Under the pieces are notes generated by a model, which was not told where the DNA came from, made no database searches, and saw only the letters and a program-made list of their open reading frames with translations. Positions 35,274 to 43,099 of a stretch of DNA of 43,122 nucleotides are shown one piece after another. The DNA lies in NCBI GenBank assembly GCA_910589025.1, contig CAJURM010000024.1, positions 1 to 43,122 of the forward strand, in the 5' to 3' direction. Positions within the stretch are counted from its first letter, which is position 1. Every line of letters begins with the position of its first letter. The DNA comes from an uncultured Odoribacter sp. GTDB lineage: Bacteria > Bacteroidota > Bacteroidia > Bacteroidales > Marinifilaceae. The translations under genes were made by a program, and so were the position numbers.

Positions 35274-35293
35274 CACCTGCTTATCAAACATGT
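35274..35293 (-). repeat. Right inverted repeat of segment A
   Basis: The plus strand reads CACCTGCTTATCAAACATGT; its reverse complement is ACATGTTTGATAAGCAGGTG. It ends 7 bases before the stop codon triplet of paralog 2. Confidence 0.85.
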
Positions 35294-35300
35294 ACCCTTT

Positions 35301-38300
35301 TTAATCTTTTATGCATCTCACATAATGTCCATAAGAACGGTAGTTTGTTCCACTCATAAATTGACTTGAATATGTTCCAATTTTCAGACTATTAAGAGTA
35401 AATGAATTAGACCAAGCTCCATGAGCAGCACCAGTTCCATAAGGCTGTGATGACCAAAAAACAATTTGAGGATAAAAATTATTATCGTACCTACTCCAAC
35501 ACCCTCCATCTGGAATATTTTTAGTACCACCATTATTTATGGCTACATTCCATTCGTCAAAAGTCGGTAAATGCCAACCATCCGGACATATTCCTTTTAC
35601 TTTCCTCCCATCAGGACTATATTTTGCACCGTATGCCCCTAGTGCTGCTTCATCCGCTAATGTTAAATTTTCTGCTTGATCTGCTGACAAATTTTCACAA
35701 TAGCCCCCACAAACCACTTCCCACCATTCATACATTCCTCCATAAATACTGCAATTAGCAACATCATTATTTTTACACCATTTTTGGACTCCTACTGTAT
35801 TAAAGTCCCAAGGAATAGCATTAGATGTTTTCCGATAATCACCTATATTTAAACTTTGCCCCATCCAACACTGATCCCCTATTTTTTCTGTACAGTATAA
35901 TTTATTATCACGTTCGTCTGCAAATACAACATTTCCACAATTAGATAATGTTACCTCCGTAGAACGTACAGTTGTTACATAAGGCACTTTTACTACAACT
36001 ATTTTTTCAGATTTACAATTATTACTAGACATTGTACACTTAATACTATAGTTACCACTTTGAGTACCCAAAACAGATAAAATGGGTTGATAGGTGTTCT
36101 CTGTGGATAGCACATTTTCATTATATTTCCATTCGTAAGTTGCCTCAGAAATAATAGAAGTTGCCGTAATGCCGGCAGAAATACCACACGCATCTATTTC
36201 TGAAACAGATAAATTTATCTGCCAAAGCATATTAGGTACCGATAAGGTAAACTCAGCATATGCTTCATCTGTTAAAGTTTTTACCTTACGACGAAAAGTA
36301 TAAGCAACGGTTGAAGCCCGACCGACACTGACTAAATCATAATTTACCAACTCTGCACCATGTTCTCCTTCTATTAATTCAAAAAAGGTATTCTCCGGAC
36401 GTTTCACATACCATACATAACTTGAATCTCCATACGTTTTAGCTTCTTGAATACTGTTAATGCTAACCAACCCCGGACACGTTGCATCAGAACTAATTTT
36501 ACCCGCATCAATTACATGCCGAAGACTACGCCCCCCACGGAACGTTACAGTACTATCCCGTGTCACATTATTATAACTCATCAACACCCGACGGTCGGAT
36601 ACACGCAAGAAGCTATTCGGGGAAGCAAAACTACCACCACGAACACTGAAAGCAGTTGCATCATTACTACGATTCCAATAAGTCACTACATTAAAATCAC
36701 CATTAGTTGCAATGGTTCCATCGCCATGATATTCGTTATTGCTTGCGGACGTCGGATTGGTGTTCAAATATGAACCACCGGTTACACTGTAATACATCTC
36801 CCCTAAATTGCCACTCATCTCCATAACTCCATAAAAACTACCGCCACTCTGTTCCTGGTTAGTGTTAGAAGTACCAAAACTACCACACCGAACAGGACCA
36901 AAAGAAGGTGCACCAGAATTGGCATTTGTATTCATATTGGCAGGAGATTCATTCTCTGTTCCAAGAGTTGAACCCGTAAGTCCCCCTTGTCCACCAAGTG
37001 AGGTAACAGAAGTGGTATTCCAAGCATATTCTCCCGGAATTACTCGGCTTGGTGTACGACAAGCCTTTTCATACTCCAACTCACTCATCGGACGCAAACC
37101 ACTCCAATCCAAATAGGCCAACATGTCCGCTCCTGTCATGTAGTTACAAGCCAACGTCTGACCGTCATCCTTATCAAAAAAAGGTTCAGCAGGATTCAGA
37201 TTACAACCAAAAACCGCAGGTTGGGATGTGTTCTTCCGAGAAAAAACAGCGATACCATTCCGGCAAGAAGGGTGTTTGGGATTACCGAAAACATAATCGC
37301 CTTTATTCAGATTGTCCAAATTATTTCCGATTCGGTTCTTTTGCTGTGTATAACTGAGCATATTCAGGAAATTACAATATTGCTCCTGGCTCAGTTCATA
37401 TTTCATGATATAAAATCCCTTGTAGCCTTTGGGATAAGTTGCAGGCAATGTGCCGGACCAACTATTCCCATCATCAGCATACAATCCATCAACGACAGAA
37501 TTTCCCAATGTAATAGCATCCTCTGAATCAATATATTTATATTCATTCACTCCATTAGGATACAAATCCTGCTCACTCATTGCTACATTATTAATCATAA
37601 AACCATTTCTCCCATTATTCATTTCCGGAAAAAACAAACGGTAATAACGATAAGCCCCCGGAGAAGAAACCCGAATCGCCCGACGAACTGGATAAGAATT
37701 AGCATCTTTCGTTACCCAAGAAGGATCACAACGCTGAAGGGTATCCCAAGTAGAACCATCTCCAGAACCCAATAAATACCAATTTTTACTAGGTAAATAA
37801 TCGCCATTTGCATCCACATAATTAGGACCAGAAACTCCAAAATTTAATATAGTCTTTGAACTTCCAAAATCAACTGTCCAAGATGTATTAATAGTAGCAA
37901 CAGGACCATGATCAAGAGTTGATATGTGACAAGTATGAACCTCATCCCAATTTGCATTGTTTATTCTGTCTGCAACATTAAAGGCATAAGCCGCACGATA
38001 ATTTTTAGGCTCACACGAATAATTAAACTCCGAATTCGTCCCGATTATATCTGCCTCCGGCGGAATCATCGGAATATTGTAAGACTTGAAAGTATGATTC
38101 GAAACACCATCACCCAAATAATAGGCCCCATAAGGAATCAATACCATCTCTATCGCACTAACCGCAAAATAAACCTTACGGTCGGTAATATCAGAAGCAG
38201 TCAACCCATTCAAAGGTGCTTTTAACGTCACCCGTTCCCCGGCTACATCGCCTGTTCCTTTATTCTTCGGATAAACAAACGCACCCACTATCTGATTGCC

Positions 38301-38651
38301 AGTATTCCCCGGGTCAATATCCAAAACAGAGGTTCCAGTCTGGTCGTTTCCCAGATACAAATGACTCCACGCATCCGTACTCCCCTCTTTCTTGTACTTC
38401 ACAAACAGCCACACCGCATCCCAGTTGAAATTATCACGCCAGGAATTATCCCACGAAAGGGTAAACGTCAATGATAAAGAATCAGACGTCGCATTCAACT
38501 GAACATCAGGTTCACCGCTGATACGGACATTGTTCCCGTATACAGCAGCCAGTTTTCCGATACACACATTCAATACAAACATCATTATCAATACCTTTTT
38601 TAAGAACCCGGCAGAAAATAAACAACCGGCTTTTTTTAATTTTCCGTCCAT
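35301..38651 (-). CDS. Surface protein paralog 2: discoidin-like, FGE-sulfatase and FISUMP domains
   Basis: The protein has 1116 residues. The N-terminal ~200 residues are almost identical to paralog 1, including the same signal region (MDGKLKKAGCLFSAGF). The discoidin-like module (about 200-360: TSWTVDFGSSKTILNFGVSG, WYLLGSGDGSTWDTLQRC, YRYYRLFFPE) differs from paralog 1 but resembles paralog 3. The FGE-sulfatase domain (about 412-707) is close to both paralogs. A linker with beta domains leads to FISUMP (about 920-1116: QCWMGQSLNIG, YGGMYEWWEV, GICPDGWHLPTFDEW, SYGHYVRCIKD). The 3' half is visibly more AT-rich than the FGE-coding part. It has its own upstream invertible segment (B). Confidence 0.9.
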   Translation of the reverse strand: MDGKLKKAGCLFSAGFLKKVLIMMFVLNVCIGKLAAVYGNNVRISGEPDVQLNATSDSLSLTFTLSWDNSWRDNFNWDAVWLFVKYKKEGSTDAWSHLYLGNDQTGTSVLDIDPGNTGNQIVGAFVYPKNKGTGDVAGERVTLKAPLNGLTASDITDRKVYFAVSAIEMVLIPYGAYYLGDGVSNHTFKSYNIPMIPPEADIIGTNSEFNYSCEPKNYRAAYAFNVADRINNANWDEVHTCHISTLDHGPVATINTSWTVDFGSSKTILNFGVSGPNYVDANGDYLPSKNWYLLGSGDGSTWDTLQRCDPSWVTKDANSYPVRRAIRVSSPGAYRYYRLFFPEMNNGRNGFMINNVAMSEQDLYPNGVNEYKYIDSEDAITLGNSVVDGLYADDGNSWSGTLPATYPKGYKGFYIMKYELSQEQYCNFLNMLSYTQQKNRIGNNLDNLNKGDYVFGNPKHPSCRNGIAVFSRKNTSQPAVFGCNLNPAEPFFDKDDGQTLACNYMTGADMLAYLDWSGLRPMSELEYEKACRTPSRVIPGEYAWNTTSVTSLGGQGGLTGSTLGTENESPANMNTNANSGAPSFGPVRCGSFGTSNTNQEQSGGSFYGVMEMSGNLGEMYYSVTGGSYLNTNPTSASNNEYHGDGTIATNGDFNVVTYWNRSNDATAFSVRGGSFASPNSFLRVSDRRVLMSYNNVTRDSTVTFRGGRSLRHVIDAGKISSDATCPGLVSINSIQEAKTYGDSSYVWYVKRPENTFFELIEGEHGAELVNYDLVSVGRASTVAYTFRRKVKTLTDEAYAEFTLSVPNMLWQINLSVSEIDACGISAGITATSIISEATYEWKYNENVLSTENTYQPILSVLGTQSGNYSIKCTMSSNNCKSEKIVVVKVPYVTTVRSTEVTLSNCGNVVFADERDNKLYCTEKIGDQCWMGQSLNIGDYRKTSNAIPWDFNTVGVQKWCKNNDVANCSIYGGMYEWWEVVCGGYCENLSADQAENLTLADEAALGAYGAKYSPDGRKVKGICPDGWHLPTFDEWNVAINNGGTKNIPDGGCWSRYDNNFYPQIVFWSSQPYGTGAAHGAWSNSFTLNSLKIGTYSSQFMSGTNYRSYGHYVRCIKD

Positions 38652-38752
38652 CGCAAATGAATTTTAAGTTATCGCTTTTCATTTTTCCGCTCTTTTTATC
38701 CTTCCACGCACACGATAACTCCATTCTCATCTGCCCTGAACCGCTTTTTGTC

Positions 38753-38771
38753 ACATGCTTGTTAAGCAGGT
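38753..38771 (+). repeat. Left inverted repeat of segment B
   Basis: ACATGCTTGTTAAGCAGGT. The central spacer of the TGCTT-N3-AAGCA dyad is GTT here, against GAT in segment A. Confidence 0.82.
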
Positions 38772-38776
38772 ACTAC

Positions 38777-38796
38777 TTTAAATAATATTATTTAAA
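38777..38796. repeat. Perfect 20-bp AT palindrome inside segment B
   Basis: It is identical to the palindrome in segment A (TTTAAATAATATTATTTAAA) and sits in the same place just inside the left inverted repeat. Confidence 0.8.
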
Positions 38797-38883
38797 TCAA
38801 CTTTCCAATCTACCCCACTCTGTATTTATAATCATCATATTTTAAACCTCTTATCCCTCGTTTTTATTTCCACTTTTTTATTA

Positions 38884-38891
38884 TACATTTG
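38884..38891 (+). promoter_or_regulatory. -7 box inside segment B, facing away from paralog 2
   Basis: TACATTTG matches TAnnTTTG and occupies the same position as in segment A. The same nested hairpin-forming sequence follows it. Confidence 0.65.
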
Positions 38892-39005
38892 CACTCGTAT
38901 AGATGAATTAAGATTTCAGTTCTTAAAAATTTGCATCTATTCTACTGTCAGTTCTTTTTCATTCTTACAAAACACGGTAATATCCAATCATTTACCACAT
39001 CTACC

Positions 39006-39024
39006 ACTTGCTTAACAAACATGT
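39006..39024 (-). repeat. Right inverted repeat of segment B
   Basis: The plus strand reads ACTTGCTTAACAAACATGT; its reverse complement is ACATGTTTGTTAAGCAAGT. It carries the same GTT spacer as the left arm of this locus. Confidence 0.82.
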
Positions 39025-39031
39025 ACCCTTT

Positions 39032-42000
39032 TTAATCTTTTATGCATCTCACATAATGTCCGTAAGATCGGTAATTAGTATAGTTATAAAAATGAGATGA
39101 ATAATTTCCAAGTCTAAGTGTAGTTATTCCTGCATATAAATCTATCCATGCTCCATGTGCTCCAGAAGCATTATAGGGTTGAGACGACCAAAAGACCGTT
39201 TGAACATGAAAAGAATTATTATATCTACTCCAACACTTTCCGTCAAGAAGATTTTTAGATCCACCATTATTTATGGCCATATTCCATTCATTAAAAGTCG
39301 GTAAATGCCAACCATCCGGACATATTCCTTTTACTTTCGTTCCATCAGGACTATATTTTGCACCGTATGCCCCTAGTGCTGCTTCATCCGCTAATGTTAA
39401 ATTTTCTGCTTGATCTGCTGACAAATTTTCACAATAGCCCCCACAAACCACTTCCCACCATTCATACATTCCTCCATAAATACTGCAATTAGCAGCATCA
39501 TTATCCTTACACCACTTTTGGATTCCTGCTGTATTAAAATCCCATGGAGTAGCATTGGATACCTTCCGATAATCACCAATATTCAAACTTTGTCCCATCC
39601 AACACTGATTCCCTATTTTTTCTGTACAATATACTTTACTATCACGACCATCCACAAATACAACATCCCCGCAATTAGATAATGTTACCTCCGTAGAAGG
39701 TACAGTTGTTACATAAGGCACTTTTACTACAACTGTTTTTTCAGCTTTACAATTATTATAAGACATTGTACACATAATCTCATTGTTACCGCTACGACCT
39801 CCAAAATCAGATAAAGAAGGTTGGTAAGTATTGGTTTTTGATAAGCTATTTCCATTATACTTCCATTCATAAGAAGTGCCATTCGAAATAATAGAAGTTG
39901 CTATTAACTCGTCAGCATCACCACAAGAATTAATTTCTACCGCAGAAGGACTAATTTCCCAAAGCATATTAGGTACAGTCAATGTAAAATCAACATACGT
40001 TTCATCTGTTAAAGTCTTCACCTTACGACGAAAAGTATAAGCAACGGTCGAAGCCCGTCCAACACTGACCAAATCATAATCCACTAAATTCGCTCTGTGT
40101 TCTCCTTCTATTAATTCAAAAAAAGTATTCTCCGGACGTTTTACATACCATACATAACTGGAATCTCCGTATGTTTTAGCATTTTGAATACTGTTAATGG
40201 AAACCAATCCCGGACACGTTGCATCCGAACCAATCTGTCCCGGATCAATCACATGCCTCAAACTACGACCACCCCGGAAAGTCACAGTACTATCGCGAGT
40301 CGTGTTATCGTAATTCATCATCATTCGACGATCGGATACACGTAAGAAACTATTGGGAGAAGCAAAACTACCACCCCGCACACTGAAAGCATTTACATCG
40401 TTACTTCTGTTCCAATAAGTCTGAACATTAAAGTCTCCATTGGCAGCGATGCTACCATCACCATGATACTCGTTATTGCTTGCGGACGTCGGATTGGTGT
40501 TCAAATATGAACCACCGGTCACACTATAACATATCTCCCCCAAGTTGCCACTCATCTCCATAACACCATAAAAACTACCTCCACTCTGCTCCTGATTTGT
40601 AGAAGAGGTTCCAAAACTACCACAACGAACGGGACCGAAAGAAGGTGCCTCGGAATTGACATTTACATTATTATTTACAGGCACTTCATTTTCCGTACCA
40701 ATGGTGGTTGTAGAAAGTCCTCCCTGACCACCCAAAGAAACGGCGGAAGTCGTATTCCAAGCATATTCTCCGGGAACCACCCGGCTCGGCGTACGGCATG
40801 CTTTTTCGTATTCCAACTCGCTCATCGGACGCAAACCGCTCCAATCCAAATAAGCCAACATATCCGCACCTGTCATGTAATTACAAGCCAATGTCTGACC
40901 GTCATCTTTATCAAAAAAAGGTTCTACCGGATTTAAATTACAACCGAAAACTGCCGGTTGAGACGTATTTTTCCGGGAGAAAACAGCTATGCCATTCCGA
41001 CAAGAAGGCTTCTTCGGATTACCGAAAACATAATCACCACGGTTCAAATTGTCCAAATTATTTCCGATTCGGCTCTTTTGCTGTGTATAACTGAGCATAT
41101 TCAGGAAATTGCAATACTGCTCCTGGCTCAGTTCATATTTCATGATGTAAAAACCTTTGTAGCCCTTCGGATAAGTCGCAGGCAATACACCAGACCATGT
41201 ACTACCGTCATCAGCATACAATCCATCAACCACAGAATTCCCGAATGTAATCGCTTCTTCTGAATCAATATATTTATATTCATTCACTCCATTCGGATAT
41301 AAATCCTGCTCACTCATCGCCACATTTGAAATCATAAAACCATTTCTCCCATTATTTATTTCAAGAAAAAACAAACGATAATAACGATAAGCTCCTGGAG
41401 AAGAAACTCGGATCGCCCGACGAACAGGATAAGAATTAACATCTTTCGTTACCCAAGAAGGTTCACAACGCTGAAGTGTATCCCAAGTAAATCCATCTCC
41501 AGATCCCAACAAGTACCAATCTTTACTTGGAAGATAAGTTCCAGTTGCATCTGAATAACTAGAACAAGAAACACCAAAATTCAATATGGTCTTTACATGA
41601 CCAAAATCAACAGTCCAAGATATATTATGACTAGCTAAATCAACACCATTTTCCGCATATGAGATATGAGTGACATGAACATAATCCCAATTTGCATTGT
41701 TTATTCTATCAGCTGCATTAAAAGCATAAGCTCCCCTATGAACAGTCCGATTTAATGAATAATTAAACTCCGAACTCGTCCCGATTATATCTGCCTCCGG
41801 CGGAATCAAAGGAATATGATGCGACTTAAAAGTATGATTCGAAACACCATCACCCAAATAATAAGCTCCGTAAGGTATCAACACCATCTCTATGGCACTG
41901 ACTGCAAAATATACCTTCTTATCGGTAATATCCGATGCACTCAAGCCATTCAAAGGTGCTTTTAACGTCACCCGTTCCCCGGCTACATCGCCTGTTCCTT

Positions 42001-42343
42001 TATTCTTCGGATAAACAAACGCACCCACTATCTGATTGCCAGTATTCCCCGGGTCAATATCCAAAACAGAGGTTCCAGTCTGGTCGTTTCCCAGATACAA
42101 ATGACTCCACGCATCCGTACTCCCCTCTTTCTTGTACTTCACAAACAGCCACACCGCATCCCAGTTGAAATTATCACGCCAGGAGTTATCCCACGAAAGG
42201 GTAAACGTCAACGACAAGGAATCCGACGTCGCATTCAACTGCACATCAGGCTCACCACTGATACGGACATTATTTCCCACCAGCTTCACGCTAAACAGCA
42301 ATCCCGCCAACAAAAAACACAATAACCGTCTATTCATACTCAT
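39032..42343 (-). CDS. Surface protein paralog 3: discoidin-like, FGE-sulfatase and FISUMP domains
   Basis: The protein has 1103 residues. The signal peptide differs from the other paralogs (MSMNRRLLCFLLAGLLFSVKLVG), but from NNVRISGEPDVQLNATSDSL onward the protein matches paralog 2 closely. Domains in order: shared N-domain, discoidin-like (about 190-350), FGE-sulfatase (about 399-693), linker, FISUMP (about 915-1103). The FISUMP end differs from paralog 2 mainly between VFWSSQPY and NYRSYGHYVRC. An alternative start is Met3. Unlike paralogs 1 and 2, its upstream region has no invertible segment but a fixed promoter and a structured leader. Confidence 0.9.
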   Translation of the reverse strand: MSMNRRLLCFLLAGLLFSVKLVGNNVRISGEPDVQLNATSDSLSLTFTLSWDNSWRDNFNWDAVWLFVKYKKEGSTDAWSHLYLGNDQTGTSVLDIDPGNTGNQIVGAFVYPKNKGTGDVAGERVTLKAPLNGLSASDITDKKVYFAVSAIEMVLIPYGAYYLGDGVSNHTFKSHHIPLIPPEADIIGTSSEFNYSLNRTVHRGAYAFNAADRINNANWDYVHVTHISYAENGVDLASHNISWTVDFGHVKTILNFGVSCSSYSDATGTYLPSKDWYLLGSGDGFTWDTLQRCEPSWVTKDVNSYPVRRAIRVSSPGAYRYYRLFFLEINNGRNGFMISNVAMSEQDLYPNGVNEYKYIDSEEAITFGNSVVDGLYADDGSTWSGVLPATYPKGYKGFYIMKYELSQEQYCNFLNMLSYTQQKSRIGNNLDNLNRGDYVFGNPKKPSCRNGIAVFSRKNTSQPAVFGCNLNPVEPFFDKDDGQTLACNYMTGADMLAYLDWSGLRPMSELEYEKACRTPSRVVPGEYAWNTTSAVSLGGQGGLSTTTIGTENEVPVNNNVNVNSEAPSFGPVRCGSFGTSSTNQEQSGGSFYGVMEMSGNLGEICYSVTGGSYLNTNPTSASNNEYHGDGSIAANGDFNVQTYWNRSNDVNAFSVRGGSFASPNSFLRVSDRRMMMNYDNTTRDSTVTFRGGRSLRHVIDPGQIGSDATCPGLVSINSIQNAKTYGDSSYVWYVKRPENTFFELIEGEHRANLVDYDLVSVGRASTVAYTFRRKVKTLTDETYVDFTLTVPNMLWEISPSAVEINSCGDADELIATSIISNGTSYEWKYNGNSLSKTNTYQPSLSDFGGRSGNNEIMCTMSYNNCKAEKTVVVKVPYVTTVPSTEVTLSNCGDVVFVDGRDSKVYCTEKIGNQCWMGQSLNIGDYRKVSNATPWDFNTAGIQKWCKDNDAANCSIYGGMYEWWEVVCGGYCENLSADQAENLTLADEAALGAYGAKYSPDGTKVKGICPDGWHLPTFNEWNMAINNGGSKNLLDGKCWSRYNNSFHVQTVFWSSQPYNASGAHGAWIDLYAGITTLRLGNYSSHFYNYTNYRSYGHYVRCIKD

Positions 42344-42414
42344 ATCATTTATTAATTACACAGCTATACTTCTCCTTTATTCGCACACGGCAGACCGATA
42401 CAAAAGCTGACACT

Positions 42415-42553
42415 TTTAAGAAAAGAAACGTGGACCTATTGTATTTCAGCAATAAATACAACAGTCCACGCACAACGATGAATCTATTTGTATTTATTCC
42501 TGTTGTTCTTTAATCTGGCGGATTTTTAGCCGGGAATAAATCAAACGTTTCTA
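42415..42553 (-). promoter_or_regulatory. Leader RNA element, copy 1: candidate attenuator
   Basis: Read on the minus strand. Segment 1 ATTTATTCC (42533-42541) can pair with segment 2 GGAATAAAT (42492-42500). Segment 2 AATAAATACAA can instead pair with TTGTATTTATT, which overlaps the 5' half of a terminator stem. The terminator stem is CGTGGACTGTTGTATTT (42454-42470) with AAATACAATAGGTCCACG (42429-42446), followed by TTTCTTTTCTT. A small conserved hairpin AATC-CGCCA-GATT (42512-42524) lies between segments 1 and 2. It lies 72 bases upstream of the paralog 3 start. The regulatory role is inferred. Confidence 0.65.
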
Positions 42554-42700
42554 TTCTGGTAGCCTATACTTCTACACGCTATTTCATTTTATATATATCC
42601 TTCAACGGCATCGCCTTCCGACCTGCCGAAACAAAATCAGAAAAAGAGCCGAATCTCTCCGTTCATATAATAATAAGGGTCCTGAAAAGGGAAATTTCCC

Positions 42701-42863
42701 GAAAAAGAAACGTGGACCCGCAGTTTTATTCAACTAAAGGCTCCGCCAAGGGCCCTACAACAAATAAACACAACGGTCCACGTGAACGTGAACGCACCTG
42801 TACTCATTCCTGTTGTTTAAAATCTGGCGGATTCTCAGTTAGGAATAAATCAATACGTTTCTA
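42701..42863 (-). promoter_or_regulatory. Leader RNA element, copy 2: candidate attenuator
   Basis: It has the same order as copy 1. Segment 1 ATTTATTCC (42842-42850) pairs with GGAATGAGT (42802-42810) using two G-U pairs, and the AATC-CGCCA-GATT hairpin is at 42821-42833. The terminal stem CGTGGACC/GGTCCACG (42775-42782 with 42711-42718) encloses an extra inner hairpin and is followed by TTTCTTTTTC. Copies 1 and 2 share about 80% of bases over the 63 bases encoding segments 1-2. The perfect palindrome GGGAAATTTCCC (42689-42700) lies between the copies. Confidence 0.62.
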
Positions 42864-42887
42864 TACTTTAATGTAGCTGACACTACA

Positions 42888-42940
42888 CACTTATCTTCAT
42901 AAGTGGAACAAAGATAGATTAAAAAACTCTAAAAAAACAA
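42888..42940 (-). promoter_or_regulatory. Fixed promoter for paralog 3, with 5'-end hairpin
   Basis: On the minus strand TATCTTTG (42909-42916) matches TAnnTTTG, with TTG (42938-42940) 21 bases upstream. The predicted start is near 42902. The first bases of the transcript form CACTTAT-GAAG-ATAAGTG (42888-42905). The leader to paralog 3 would be about 560 bases and includes both attenuator-like elements. Confidence 0.7.
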
Positions 42941-43026
42941 GAAAAAAGTCACTTTCTTATAATTTAACCTGACACAACGTCCTTATTATATAACGCTTCC
43001 GGTTCAGAAAGAACTCGAAAGGATAT

Positions 43027-43099
43027 AAAAATCCGGGGAAGGCAGCATCATGTTGTGTGTGTGTGTCTAAGGAAAGGAAGCTGCTCCCCCGGATATTTT
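43027..43099. ncRNA. Long hairpin element, copy 3 (GTGTGTG family)
   Basis: AAAA-ATCCGGGG (43027-43038) pairs with CCCCGGAT-A-TTTT (43087-43099), with an inner GCAGC/GCTGC pair. The apical part has GTTGTGTGTGTGTGTC and AAGGAAAGGA, as in the two copies at 17.5-17.7 kb. The outer stem sequence is different again but fully paired. It lies upstream of the paralog 3 promoter; any gene it belongs to is outside the window. Confidence 0.6.

Larger units (their letters stand above)
35021..35293. promoter_or_regulatory. Invertible promoter segment A (OFF orientation)
   Basis: The segment lies in the 381-base gap between paralog 2's stop (35301) and paralog 1's start (34919). It is bounded by inverted repeats, 19 of 20 bases matching, separated by 233 bases. 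Inside is one good promoter box, on the plus strand, pointing away from paralog 1. Inversion would place it about 230 bases upstream of paralog 1 in the correct direction. Function is inferred from this architecture. Confidence 0.78.
38753..39024. promoter_or_regulatory. Invertible promoter segment B (OFF orientation)
   Basis: The segment lies in the 380-base gap between paralog 3's stop (39032) and paralog 2's start (38651). It has the same layout as segment A: inverted repeats (17 of 19 matching) at 38753-38771 and 39006-39024, the 20-bp palindrome at 38777-38796, and one plus-strand promoter box. The promoter points away from paralog 2; inversion would turn it toward the gene. Confidence 0.75.

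Noticed and set aside
35021..35293. Inverted repeats read as a transcription terminator or an insertion-sequence remnant
   Set aside because: The arms are separated by 233 bases, too far for a terminator hairpin. There is no transposase, and no target-site duplication is visible at the edges.
35301..35460. Possible diversity-generating retroelement variable region at the C-termini of paralogs 2 and 3
   Set aside because: C-terminal FISUMP variation recalls such targets, but differences between the copies are not confined to adenine positions, synonymous changes are common, and there is no reverse transcriptase or template repeat in the window.
38216..38428. Identical 70-residue antisense ORFs at 38216-38428 and 41935-42168
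   Set aside because: They reflect near-identical DNA of paralogs 2 and 3 on the other strand, not genes; used only as evidence for the conserved block.
42487..42498. TATTTG on the plus strand as a promoter
   Set aside because: The bases before it do not complete TAnnTTTG, and the sequence is better explained as part of the leader RNA pairing.
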